From assembly GCA_965153455.1 (NCBI GenBank), contig OZ234496.1, positions 20,080,304-20,144,303 on the forward strand: a stretch of DNA of 64,000 nt, read 5' to 3'. Of this stretch, positions 1-11,436 are shown one piece after another. This DNA is from Sphagnum compactum (Eukaryota > Bryophyta > Sphagnopsida > Sphagnales). A program made the position numbers and the translations under genes. How positions within the stretch are numbered: the first letter of the stretch is position 1; every line of letters begins with the position of its first letter. A model generated the notes under the pieces. The model had not been told where the DNA came from. It saw only the letters and a list, made by a program, of their open reading frames with translations, and did no database searches.

Positions 1-492
1 TATGAGAACAATGAGTGTCTTCACAACCATGTGAGTGTAAGTCATAAAGTATTAAACCCTCACACTTATCATGAGTTGCAGTGACTAGCTAATATTACTC
101 CCCACTGGCTTCATCAGCTCCTGATGGTGGGTGTAGACAGTATACACATACTGTCAGCTCAAAATTCCAAGCAAATGATTACACAAAAAATCTGAGTCCT
201 GAGTTTGTGTCCATATTCTGGAATTGACATGGAGTGCTGGTCATGATATCAGCTAGACATAGCTAACCAAAATGTCAATACTTCTAACTCACACATTCTC
301 ATGTCAGAATTGGAACTTCCTGAACCAATGATTTGCCAAGACATCTTGCCATCTCAAGCAGTGTCCTTAGCATATTGGTATGATAGTGCAATGCTGAAGT
401 TTCCAAGGTATGTCACATGGAAAATAAGGTGAATCAGATGTTAAATCAGATGAATGGACTGAAAAAAGTGAGTCCAACCATGCTGACTGTAC
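1..492. other. Left edge: probable intron 5 of the TPC1 gene
   Basis: No exon can be placed firmly here. A minus-strand stretch at 326-365, flanked by AG and GT, would encode TLLEMARCLGKSL. It loosely resembles the segment after IRELRD in TPC1, but the donor is poor and the spacing is short. Bases 103-180 resemble 43572-43650. Confidence 0.4.
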
Positions 493-2090
493 CGGATGCT
501 GATGGCCACAATTATGACTCTGATATATGGAGCCAATCTGAATGGAATATTGTCAATGGGACCCCATGGAGCCACATAGAATGCATTGAATATGGTGTCT
601 GCCGCTAGTACCACAAGCAATATCACCTGCACCCAATACAAGCTTGAGAATTTTATTACTCTTCAAACTGATTCCACTTTACCAACAGTTTCTGTTTCTC
701 AGTTCAGCAGGTCAGTGTCAATCTATGAACATGTTCTCTGAGAATCGAAACATATAAAGCAGACCAGAACTAGTGCTGTAAGAAATCAGCACTGAAAACT
801 TCAGGCACACCAAGAGAGCTGCAGCTGTCATTTGTGGTGGCCACTTGCTTACTTTGACATTGTCAAGTCGAGACTTCCAGAACAGCTTGTTTCCTGTGAA
901 GGTGATGGGGTATAATGTGTACACTGCAAGTACCATCCAAGAGACTAACTGCACAACACCTTGAACAAAAAAAGAGATTATGCACTAATCCAGATAGAAA
1001 ACAACTGCAAAACATCTGTCTGTGCTGAGCAGATATCTGCTCTCCAAAGACTCCTGCTCCTCTGCCTTAGATGAAATGAGTTCAAAGTGATTTAAACAGA
1101 CAGACAACAGTTTAATTTTTCAAACCTCAAGAATGAGAGACTGTGTCCGTGTCAGGTAAGGCAATCCTCCCAAGTAAAATTTCTCTCTGTTCCCACAAGG
1201 GTCCGGAAACTCCTCTTTGCACCATAAAGGCACCTGCAACATCAAATCCACACAAATGCACATCTGTAGATGATATTTTTGGTTGCATTTGTTCACAATA
1301 TCCCTTACAGATGGTGATTTGTTAAATCTTTGTATCTCACTCATCTATAACCATTAGCTTGCAGTGACCACTCTGTCATGTTCCAGTAATTGTATTGGGT
1401 GGTTTCATAGAGCCTAATGTATGTAACTTCTCCTTTTGTTAAGATAGCTAATTTTGAAGCCAATATCTGAAAGTGATTGTCTTTTCTTTTGTGCAGATGA
1501 ATAAAACTATGGGCTGTGCTTCATAAGACAACAACCCCCTTCATAAGAGAACCAAGAGATATTGTCATTCAAACTCCTACTCTTCTTAAGGTTTTGTGCT
1601 GCTGCAACAAGAGAATCGATGATAGGAGAAGAAACTTTTATGAAGGCAAGAAGAAGATGCAACCTTACCTCGAAGAAGTTGAGCAACAGCAGGACTGCCA
1701 TGTCCAGCGACCACAAGAGATCAAGTCCAATGAACCAGAAGTACCATTTGGCTGCTTGCTCGAAATTGGACTGCTCCAAGACCTCCAACGGCAATCCCAA
1801 TCCATCTTCTGCCTACGAACATGACATGGGGCAGGAAAACGCACATTAAGGACTGACTGACGCAGGAGTTCGTCTGTTCAATGGCGGCCAGCAAATGATT
1901 CTGCAAGTGACAAAGCATAACAATTTCCTCGGAAATCTTCATCGCGTACCTGATCAACCATTGCGGCCGCTTTCTGGTACTTGTCTCCTGCGGTAATCGC
2001 AACTACTCTGCGCCCCAACACACTGGACTTTGTCTCCTCTTTCGAGTCACGTCGCCTGCTGCTGCCACTCGGAAGTAACGATTCTTCCAT
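493..2090 (-). CDS. TPC1: Two-pore cation channel TPC1, N-terminal part (exons 1-5, gene runs off the left edge)
   Basis: Plant TPC1 is a voltage- and calcium-gated cation channel of the vacuolar membrane (slow vacuolar current). Five exons read without gaps, all on the minus strand: 1950-2090, 1669-1812, 1126-1233, 853-948 and 493-626. Every junction is GT-AG; the first four introns are phase 0 and the fifth donor is phase 2. About 207 residues are present, of the roughly 730 usual for the family. The start MEESLLPSG aligns with the Arabidopsis MEDPLIG start, whose EDPLI dileucine signal is known to direct vacuolar targeting. Other landmarks are YQKAAAMVDQ, AEDGLGLPLEVLEQ, WYFWFIGLDLLWSL (first membrane segment), FYLGGLPYLTRTQSL, YPITFTGNKLFWKSRLDNVK and IPFRLAPYIRVIIVAISIR (S4-like). 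The EF hands, second channel repeat and pore loops lie outside the window. Exons show no stops or frameshifts. No convincing exon 6 is present in 1-492, so either a long intron follows or the gene is damaged there. Confidence 0.9.
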
Positions 2091-2244
2091 GATTCTTACT
2101 CACACCTGCCTCTGTAACAGCTCTTGCTCTCACAAGCTTCCGTCACAGAAAAAACAAAGTTTATGACACTCAGTAGCCGGAGGGAGGGAGGATCGAAGGT
2201 TTCAAGAGCTTCTGTCACTTATTACGGTGCAGAATAGCGCATCT

Positions 2245-2640
2245 CAAACGGCTAATGTCGCTGGCAACAAATCCGTGAAACTTTCGAAGCTTAAGAGCAT
2301 CTAAGGACTTCTTATTGTCACAAAACAAAATCACGAAGTGCGTTCTATTCCGGATTCGGAGCCCTGCTACGCACCTTCAACGGCTTGTGTAGCGAGCAAC
2401 AAATCTCTGAAACGTTCAAAAGCTTAAGAGCATCTACGGAACTTTCTTCTTTTTTTTGTCACAAAACAAAATCAAAAAGTGCGTTATGTTCCGGATGTGG
2501 AGCACTGCGCATCTTCTTCAACGGCTTATGTCACAGGCAACAAATCCCCTAAAACCTTCAAAGCTGAAGAGAATCTAAAGAGACTGTTTGTTTGTCGCCA
2601 AACAAAATCACGAACGAGTGTGCGCAAAGCTCGGAAGCTC
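2245..2640. repeat. Tandem repeat, about 3 copies of 132-141 bp, upstream of TPC1
   Basis: Copies start with CGGCT at about 2249, 2381 and 2522. Each carries the same ordered blocks: a CAACAAATC block, AAGCTTAAGAGCATCTA, CACAAAACAAAATCA, then AGTGCGTT and a GGA-rich block. The third copy is diverged and shortened, and bases 2225-2248 look like the tail of an earlier copy. It begins about 150 bp upstream of the TPC1 start codon, so it lies in the likely promoter. Confidence 0.8.
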
Positions 2641-3038
2641 AAGAAAATGTTCGTGAAGGACACAGAAGAGAATCCCTGAGCCTGCACATGTTGTACCGTC
2701 GACGTGCACAAAACTTGAAGAAGCTGACAAGAATCATAGCATTGCGGAGAAAAGAAAGAAGCCAGAATTATGAATCAGCAATATTTTGGTGGCGGAAGAA
2801 GCGGAATCGGCCAGATGTTCAGAAAACAAGCATGATGAGTCAAAAGCAAAGGCAAAAGGAGGAAATGCGAAAATACCTGACTTGTTCTGAGAATGAGCAA
2901 AAAAGCACAATAGAGGAGGTAACATCCTGTTGGATACATGCCAAAGCCAACGAGGACATGCGTACTTCGATTGTACTCCCTTGTACGTGTTATGTACACT
3001 GCCTCCCTTGCATGATGATGATGACCATGCCATGAGGA
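2641..3038. other. Spacer between the tandem repeat and the transposon nest
   Basis: A 147-codon frame opens on the plus strand at 2592-3035, but it starts inside the tandem repeat, is rich in Lys, Arg and Gln, and resembles no family I know. I do not call a gene here. Confidence 0.4.
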
Positions 3039-6000
3039 TGGCTTATGCATGAGCCTAGAGCTCCAGCTTAGAACGTTGATTTGAACATGGATGAATTGTC
3101 TTCATGGATGATAGTGTTGATGTGGATGAATGTCGTTCATTCATTTGGGTAGAAATGAATGGATGCATGGTCCAATGCATGGATGAAATTTATTCACTTG
3201 GAATGAATCCCCAACGGGGATTGGTATTGAAATATTTACATCGACCCCTTTATGGGGTTTCCAATAGGGTGCATTTATCATAAGGAAGGTTAGTTGAGAT
3301 AATGAGTATGTTAGATTTGAAGGAGGCAACGTGTGCAACACATAAACACATAGAACATGTCTACAACTCATTGAAGGAAATTTGCTTCAATGCATTAAAC
3401 TTGCCATGTGTTTTTTTTAAAAATACATGTGCATGGACTTAAATTTTTTTTTGTTTTACCAAAGAAGATATAAACTTATTAGTGAAAACCGACCAACAAC
3501 ATTGGTGCAATTTGCACACATGCAAAGAAAACAGGACCAATTTGCCAAAACAAACAAAACACTTCAATCTCCACAATCTTTGAAAGTTAAAAAACATTGC
3601 ACACACATCCATGATGGACTACACAAGCCCATGGCTCTTGAAACATCACAAAAAAATAAAATGTCAGCAATAAAAGATTTACATTTGATGACAACAATAC
3701 AACGACAATAAATACCAAATGGGTTTTATTGGAAATAAGGGACATACTCATGATGAAAGCATGTTGAGGTTCAACCCAAACTTGTGAGCCACCTTGGGAG
3801 CAACTGGTTCCAATGAGTGTAAAGGAGGTTGGTTAATGGATGGAATAACCAAAGAGTGCACCACATTACCAACATTGTGTTGTAATGCAAACAAATGTGC
3901 AATGTACAACGTTTGGTCACCCTCTAGGCCAAACACGTGACAACCTGATGCACGTGCATCAAGTGGCTCCTACATCACAAATGTCGAAAACGTGCATTGT
4001 TTTAACTTTCAAAGAAAGAAATTATGAATCTATCCTAGTGCTAAAAACAAGAATTTAAAGAAAATTTAAAAACAAACATGTCCCAATCGTGATATCCAAT
4101 ATTCGAGAACCAAGAGGTGAACATGTCTCTAGTAGCACTTGCATAAATGCATGACTATGATTTTGTGCACCTTTCCAAGCTTCTTGTGGAGTCTTCATGG
4201 GCAAAACACCATTTGGAATGTGACTGTAAATTTGCATCCAACTCTATTGGATCTAAAAGTGGGTCAATGAAACTCTTGAAATTTGAATGATCCCCTAGGT
4301 TCGGTCAAGACATTTGCACGAAAGAACAAAGTTTGCCAAAATAAACCACATCAATCCAATTTAAAATTCCAATAAATGCATGCATGAGATTGAAAAAATT
4401 AAAATTAGTTTGGTGGAAGTTTTGGTATCACTTTTCCTAACTTAATGTGCATAGGGATGTTGTTTATGCATGTATATTCTTTGGCTAGGATAGTTGTTCG
4501 GTTCTAGTGAACCAACTACTACAAAATTGCAAGGGACACAACTTCATGGGTTGATGGATATATTTTCTACATTTTCTTCATCCAAGGCTTTAGACATGGG
4601 AATTTGGACATGGCCCACTAGATAACATTCTTCAATTGAAGAGAAATTGCCCTTATGACTATATCCAAGATAGTGTCTTCCTTTGACAAGGTCAGTCAAA
4701 TGTCTTTTTGTTTAAGATGTCCACAAAAGGTGAAGGAAATGGAGTTGATCTTGTTGCACATATGCAAATAGGTGGAGACTTATAGGGAGCATGGTTGATG
4801 TTTAACCATTGTAAATGTGTTTCGAGTTGGACAACCATGGCATGTTATGTTTACAACCTAAACTATGTTAAAATCCTGACATTTGTAGTATGTGACATGC
4901 AATTAGACGATGTGGAGTCTCAAGTTCTTATGCGGAGGCAAATGTCATGAAGGCAAAAAGGAGTTCAGATGCTAGAGTTTAAGGGGTTCATGGCTAATAA
5001 TGCTCAAGTCAATTAGAATGTTGTTCGCATTATGTTTGGCCCATTAGGAGACCCTTCCCAACCATTGCACAACAAAGAAAGAACTTGTCTTTTCCATTAT
5101 GTTCAATCCATGGGGATCCATACTAATAAGTTCATTCGGATGCCACATTTGCATGTAAAACACATGGAAATTTGTAACAACTACAAGAATTCCAAAACAC
5201 TTGATGAAGCAAATGCCAACTTTGAGGTTGTAAGGTCTTGGTGGCATTTGTTTGGGGTAGCATCAGGGAATCCTTGAAGAGTTCAACCATTGGTTGTCCT
5301 TTTGGCATTTTCAATTTCATTAATGGGGGAATTTTGTTCGAGAGGTACTATTACATTTCCATCCCTTCATTGAATCTTGCAAATTCATGCAAAATTAAAC
5401 ATGTTATTAATATATGTTTTTTAAAACATTTGATCTTGTTTGAAATGTGTAAAGTTTGATAGTTTACGAGGATGCTAACATGTTTACTTGCAACTTATTG
5501 GAAACAATTCACCACACTTGGGGACAACAATTTGGAAAAAAAGCAATGACCTTTTTGATGCCATAGTTCATGATCTAATTAGGGCTCTCCAACAACAATC
5601 TCATTACATGATTTTTTGATGGGTATACTAGAAGGAATAGGGCCATAGAATTACGTTTGAGAATTGCACATATATCTAGGAACCTAAAAAAATAGTGCAA
5701 GCAATTGCAGGTTTTGTATCTAGTAGTCCTATGCATACTAGATCAATTGGCTTGGAGGGTGAAGAGAAATTTGGGTATTGCAAGAAAAAACTCAACATTA
5801 GCCTAACAAAATGAATTTTTCAATGCCACGACAGTCAAATCCTAACATAAGGGTGCGAGAAAACTTTACACTTGAATATTTAGACTCCCATGTACAGCAT
5901 GGGATTCCATCAATATTAAGTGGCCATGGTCATGAGGCCTTGGATATTTTTGAAACCACTTGCAATCAAGAGGTCCTTCATATTGCATGGACAATTATAA

Positions 6001-7205
6001 AATCACAAGTTCATTGTTCAACCATCCAATCAAAAAGGTGTAAATGTGAAGCCAAAATAACAAAATGTTTATCTTGCACCCCTATGCCTATGTTTTATGT
6101 GTGGTTCAAACCTACAGCAAACAAAAAGGCTAGGTATAAAACAATGTGGTTTTGCCCTGATAATAAGGATCGATGTGTGTTGGGAGATGTTCAAGACTTT
6201 GTGAAGGGCAAGCCTCAAGTTACAAATGTGTGGCCAGTTTTCACTTGCACAAAACTCACACATTGAAATGGCATAATTAAAAGATGTTGGATTTCATTTT
6301 CCTAGGCGTGCACAAGTGGAGGCTAGAGGTGGAAATCCAAATGCAAATGACATTCCAATTTCAAAATGTGACAACAAAATGGTGCATCGTGCTCCACTTG
6401 GAAAGGATCATGATAATAGGCGATTATTTGGAAAAAAATTAACAATTAATATTTTGTGAGTGAAGGATGTTCCTAATCTTGGATATGGGCGTGTTTACTC
6501 ACTTGAGTTTCATGGTGGATTGGAGGTTGTGACTTATGAATTGACAATTGGGGTGATCCCCAATTGCACTTGTCCTAACTTTGTGTCTCTGTTCACAAGT
6601 TTGAAGAAGAGAGGAAATTCATCCCTTGCAAACATCTGCATTTCATTTATAGAACTAGTATGTTTTGTGATTACAAGACAAATGATTTCATAAACCAACC
6701 TACATTAAGTATTAACAAAGTTAAGAAGCTATCATAACAAGAGACTCAAATGGACTAAAATTTATGTAGTCCCCCAAACATATAGCTTTTTCATATAGTT
6801 TTTTGAACTATGTATTGAAGATAATCTTATATTGAATTAATTGGTTATTGTTGATGCCACACAATGTAACTTGTTTTTCAAGTATGTGACTTTTATCACA
6901 CACATGATATCCATTCATTACAACATATGATTTTAGGTTGTATTTTTCAAAGACCATCACATCATTGGCTTATGTTCATTTATAGTTCATGTCATTGCCC
7001 ATAGATATTGATATGATGTATAATGCATTTTCAAATTTTCATCCATAAATAAGATGAATGTATCTAATCATTCATCCATTATTCATCTAGTAGGACCTAT
7101 AATATAAGTCAAACTTTGCATATTATAGGGGAAATATTCTTTTCACACTCCAAGTTCCAGCTCTAGGTTCCATGCTCTAGGTTCCATGCTCATGCACAAG
7201 CTTGA
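3039..7205 (+). mobile_element. Decayed DNA transposon with SWIM-zinc-finger transposase
   Basis: Plus-strand remnants of one transposase are spread over 5032-6710 in shifting frames. First comes 5032-5277 (QSMGIHTNKFIRMPH...RSWWHLFG), then 5811-6266 (KARYKTMWFCPDNKDRCV), then a SWIM finger. The finger reads CTC at 6565-6573 and CKHLHFIYR from 6627, in a different frame, so a frameshift lies inside it. SWIM fingers (CxC...CxH) are typical of MULE/FAR1-type transposases, but the superfamily is inferred from this motif alone. The ends are inverted: the stretch around 3039-3075 (TATGCATGAGC, CTAGAGCTCC) matches the complement of 7145-7205, and both sides continue inward with ATGGATGAAT-rich sequence, which suggests long degenerate terminal inverted repeats. 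No target-site duplication could be fixed. Coding capacity is lost. Confidence 0.6.
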
Positions 7206-7402
7206 TTCACCATGCTATCATGGCATAAATGCTCTTGGATCTTCCATCTTCACCATGAATAGAAAAACAAAAATCCAATAAAAGACTAATGGTCGGAACC
7301 ATCACAAAGGAGACAAAAAGGGAAGGCTAAGGAAAGGCCAAAAGACGCACAGCCCGTAGGAACCAAAAAAGGGAAAGAACTAGTCCTTTTCGTGGTAGGA
7401 AG

Positions 7403-9760
7403 CTATTTCACCCACGACCCTCTAATGTCGCCAACATGCAAATCATGGGATTTAATAATAATGGGAGGTTTAGAATAAACATCAGTCGCCAATGCAATCT
7501 TCCTATTTATAGCTAAGGCTAAAACACACAAAACAATAATACTAACACATTGCCTACATAATTGAATGCAAAAAGACAAGGATAAATGACCTCCTATTTT
7601 TCTATCATGGAAAAGATGGGCACATTCCCTAATGAAACGATCCATATCATGCCTGAAGGTGTCGTGCACTTCCAAGGCCATTGGAATAAAGTGGTGCCCT
7701 TCATGAAGCCCTCTATATTTGCGAATTTTAACAATGGTGCTAAGTTCCACAATTGCAACTCCTGGTCGACTAATGACATTCGAAGCCACTGTCTCCTGCA
7801 TTGGGTCAATAACCACCACATTGACAACAAACACTTGGTCCTCACGAATCATGTAGAGATCGACTCATAATGAAGTTCTTGACGTAAGGGCATACCACTA
7901 CTCTTTCCATATAGTGTGCCCACTCTTTCGAGCAAGGGCATACATGACGTCTTTGATGGCGTCATGTGTAGCTATCCATTGAACTCCAAACGAGCAATGT
8001 GCTAAATGCGTGCCAAATTCGTTTAACTTGTGTCCACATTCACATGTGAGAAGATTAAATACCGAAGGCTGAATCAAACCGAGATGAAAACACATTGTTG
8101 AAATGAAAGTAGAATGTGCGATGCAGAACGAATGGATGGCTTAGCAACCAACCATATCCATGCCCCCTTGCCTAAACAAGAACGAATGCGAATTTTGGAT
8201 GCTTAGGAAATGGAGTCATCCTTCAAGATATCCATGAAGGATGTGTTGTGGTGGATGTCCATCAAAAATGCTTGTAACACTGGGGCGCCCATAACTGCCA
8301 AACTCTCAAAAGAAGGGTGCATCTTTCTAGTTACAAGAGCAAGGCTATTTCGCATTGCACGAAAACATGATTGAAGGAGGTGTGGGCCCCTTTCGACCTA
8401 AGAAACATACTCTTCCAAAATGGGTCTATCGAAGATACAAAACCTTGAACATAGATATGGATTCGCTAGAACCCAATTCCTAAGAAAAACAAATGGGGCA
8501 TAATCTTCCATAGATAAAAGGCCTATACCACCAAAGGAGATCAAAAGTCGGGCTTAACACCTCGCTAAGGGGCCTTGAAGAAACTCCAACGATCTTGGAC
8601 CCATAATGTCCCCACATACCTGCATATTTCTCCCATCGAAACTTGCCAAAAGAGATATGAAGAAAGAAAAAGAAAGTATTGTCCGTGTGAAATAAAAAGG
8701 TCGACAAACTATATATGAGGACAAAATGCCCAAAACAACCTGAACATATTTTAGGAAAGGAAGATCATCAATATGCACCACGTCATTAAATAAAGCATCA
8801 TCCAAAAAGTGCATGATACAGTCTTGAGAACCTTTTGGCACACCCAAAATGCATAAACCATCTATGACCAAAGTGCAGCCCTAAATAATTTCTATGTCTA
8901 AAGAGATCCATGAAGGACTCCAAAGCTTGCACTTTGACATTTTGTCCCCAAGCCCAACTAGGGCTAATTGGGTTGAAAGGTGGTTAAAAGCACGGATAAT
9001 CTCACTCATAGGGCCTAAGATGTGGGTATTGTCAGTTAAGGATGGAAATAAGTAGTTGGGGATTCACGTGATAGTTTCTAGGAGAGTTCGATAATGGGCC
9101 AAAACAAATAAAAGACCTCCTAAGGGGTCCCCTTGCCTCATGCCTGAAGATGATTCAATAATGGTGACCCCCTCCATTTGCTGCCCATGTTAGTAATATA
9201 GAAAATAATGAACACCATAAAACAATCTAATGAAAAGGACAATGTTAGCCAAAAGCCCCTTTGCATCACATAACTCTTTTAAAATAGTAGTTTGAAAAAT
9301 GTTATTAAACACGTTTTTGATGTCAATCTACATCACAACCCAATTAGGGTGTAGGTCAAAGAGGGCTTGGATGATAAAAGGGATGGCCTCACAACCTCCC
9401 AAGGTTGATCCTCCAAATTGATGGGGGGATAGGTGCTCCTGAGACGGCCCCCAAAGTTGTAAGACAATGGAATGACTAATAAGTCGAAAAAACACCTGGC
9501 CTACAACAATAGGACAAAGACCTATAGTGTCCTTTGCCATTGCGAACAATCTATTAACCCCCAACATTGGGGCCATCAACCTAGGGATATCCCCATGGGC
9601 TACCGCAACACAACTTGGAATAATTATAAAAACCCAAAAGATGGGTCCTCTAGTATGAAACACCCAATAGATGTTTATATACCATCCCAAATATCCCACC
9701 CTAAGACAAATGGGGAACAGTGGTTAAAGCTTGGGCAAACAAAGTCCTATTTAGAACAAA
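7403..9760 (-). mobile_element. Decayed LINE with reverse transcriptase and restriction-like endonuclease
   Basis: Read on the minus strand from about 9760 down. RT sequence includes HQFGGSTLGGCEAIPFI, then motif A IDIKNVFNNIF near 9297-9333 after a stop, then SSGMRQGDPLGGLLFVLAH near 9090-9150, then FPSLTDNTHILG near 9010-9050. A family-type DDTHI motif would have Asp where this copy has Asn. Further down come a Cys-His cluster CECGHKLNEFGTHLAHC followed by ATHDAIKD (near 7950-8050), then VVVIDP and HHFIPMALEV (7600-7820), which fit the zinc knuckle plus PD-(D/E)xK endonuclease of R2-like LINEs. Frames are broken by several stops and shifts, so the copy is dead. Neither a poly(A) tail nor a target-site duplication was found. 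A related fragment lies at 22300-22900. Confidence 0.75.
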
Positions 9761-11436
9761 GGTGTGTTTAGGCTGATAGTAAAAAAAAATGAAAGGACAT
9801 GGTTTAAAGGAGGGGGGTGAAGCTGGTGCAAGGTCACAACAATGTCCTTCGACGGAATAATTGGAATCATGGGCTAGAGAGTTCTAACAACATGATTGTA
9901 CTTTTCCAAATGTTGTTGTTGCTCGGTTTCTCCTCGGCGATGGTGGAGGCTAACAAATTAGCCAAATACTAATTACAAACCAGGCCACCCCATTCTCTCC
10001 TCTCCTCCCTCTCCTCTCCCACACTCCCGTGTTAGCAAATGCTCTCATGAATAGTAGTAATTCCATAGTGCTTACATAATCTTCCAGTTAGCATGATGAT
10101 GATGGCCATGTCATCATCCAAATCGCTCATGAATCTACCATCCTCACCCAGCATATAGGGCTCTGTCTCTCTCCAATGCATAAGAATCAGTGACAGATCC
10201 AAGCTGCATATTCAAAGACACCCCCATTCCTGCACCTATTCAACTGCTGCTGTTGCAATTCTTGAGACACATACTCTGCACTTCTTGTGTAAGGTTCTCA
10301 CGGCGATCATACATAATAAACTGTGTATGCTGCATATGATTTTGGCTCCATTTGATCATCATACATATTTCCTCATACCACAACATCCAACAAAGACATC
10401 AAAGCAAGCCTGCAAAAGCAGCACCAGGACCCACCAGAAGGGTAGGAGGCAGCACATAAGCATGGGAGAAATGCAGTAGTCAAAACCTGAAGCAAGGCGC
10501 TGGGAACAACAATGAGGCCAAATTCTGCCTCACCAAGCAAGGTCTAAGATAGGTGACAACTTTTTCTTAAAGAAAACAACAAGAGGAGTTCATCAGGTAC
10601 ATCGCAGAACATTGTACAACTCTGAGGGCTTGAGACTTGGGTTTCAAACAAAGAAGAGTATTATTTTCTTCTATATGACTTGCATAGAAGATTATAATGA
10701 ATGTGTTAAGCCTGTCATGTGTATATGCTGATAACAAAACATGTCCAGGTGACAAAATGGATTTTGCAAGATTTGTATTTGTGGCAGCATTTCAATCTGA
10801 AGAAGCAACACCACAGACACACAACTCTCTGCACCCTTGTCTTTTAAACAGCTGCTGCTGCAACATCAAACAATCTCAAACTGACAACAGCAACAGTATG
10901 GATACATAAAGAACTGCAGCAAAATTCCTTCCAACTGCAATTTGAAATTCAACATGAAAAACTGTAAATTGCACACTGAAGCAAATACACAGATGACTCT
11001 TTACTAATAACTAGAAGTTGTACAGAGGTGCATATGGAACACACATGCATGACATCATATAGGAGCAACTCCCATTGAAGCCACACTGGTTTGACTGGAA
11101 TAGAATACAGTGATTAAAGTACAAGCTGGTTGCCCAGCATTTTCCCGGGTCAGATGGGCACCATGCTTTCAGGTAGAGAAAGAATGGCCAAGTCAAATTG
11201 GCAAGAATGGTACAACAAGAGAAGATTGTAACCCTCCCTCCTCCCCACTTCAAAGAACCCATTAGTAGCTCAAACTAATGATGCTGTGCAAAGAGCATCT
11301 GTGCGCTTGGCCACATCACTGGGATCCTGACTAATTGCTACAAAATCAAGGGGAGCATCTCAACACTTTGGAGAGAGTGTAAGACCAACTTCTTTTGATC
11401 ACTCCCTGAAACCATCAGAGCAAGAGAGAGCTCCTG
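9761..11436. other. 3' flank of the hydrolase gene; no gene seen
   Basis: This stretch is moderately GC-rich towards the hydrolase stop codon and probably includes its 3' UTR. Short frames at 10285-10479, 10697-10909 and 11011-11262 (minus) show no family motifs. A GCATGATGATGATG block near 10092 resembles one near 3017 on the other side of the transposon nest. Confidence 0.4.

Noticed and set aside
2592-3035. 147-codon plus-strand frame
   Set aside because: It starts in the promoter tandem repeat, is rich in Lys/Arg/Gln, has no domain, and overlaps equally long minus frames.
3010-10120. GCATGATGATGATG blocks on both sides of the transposon nest as a target duplication
   Set aside because: The shared part is a low-complexity GAT repeat, does not abut either element's ends, and two separate elements lie between.
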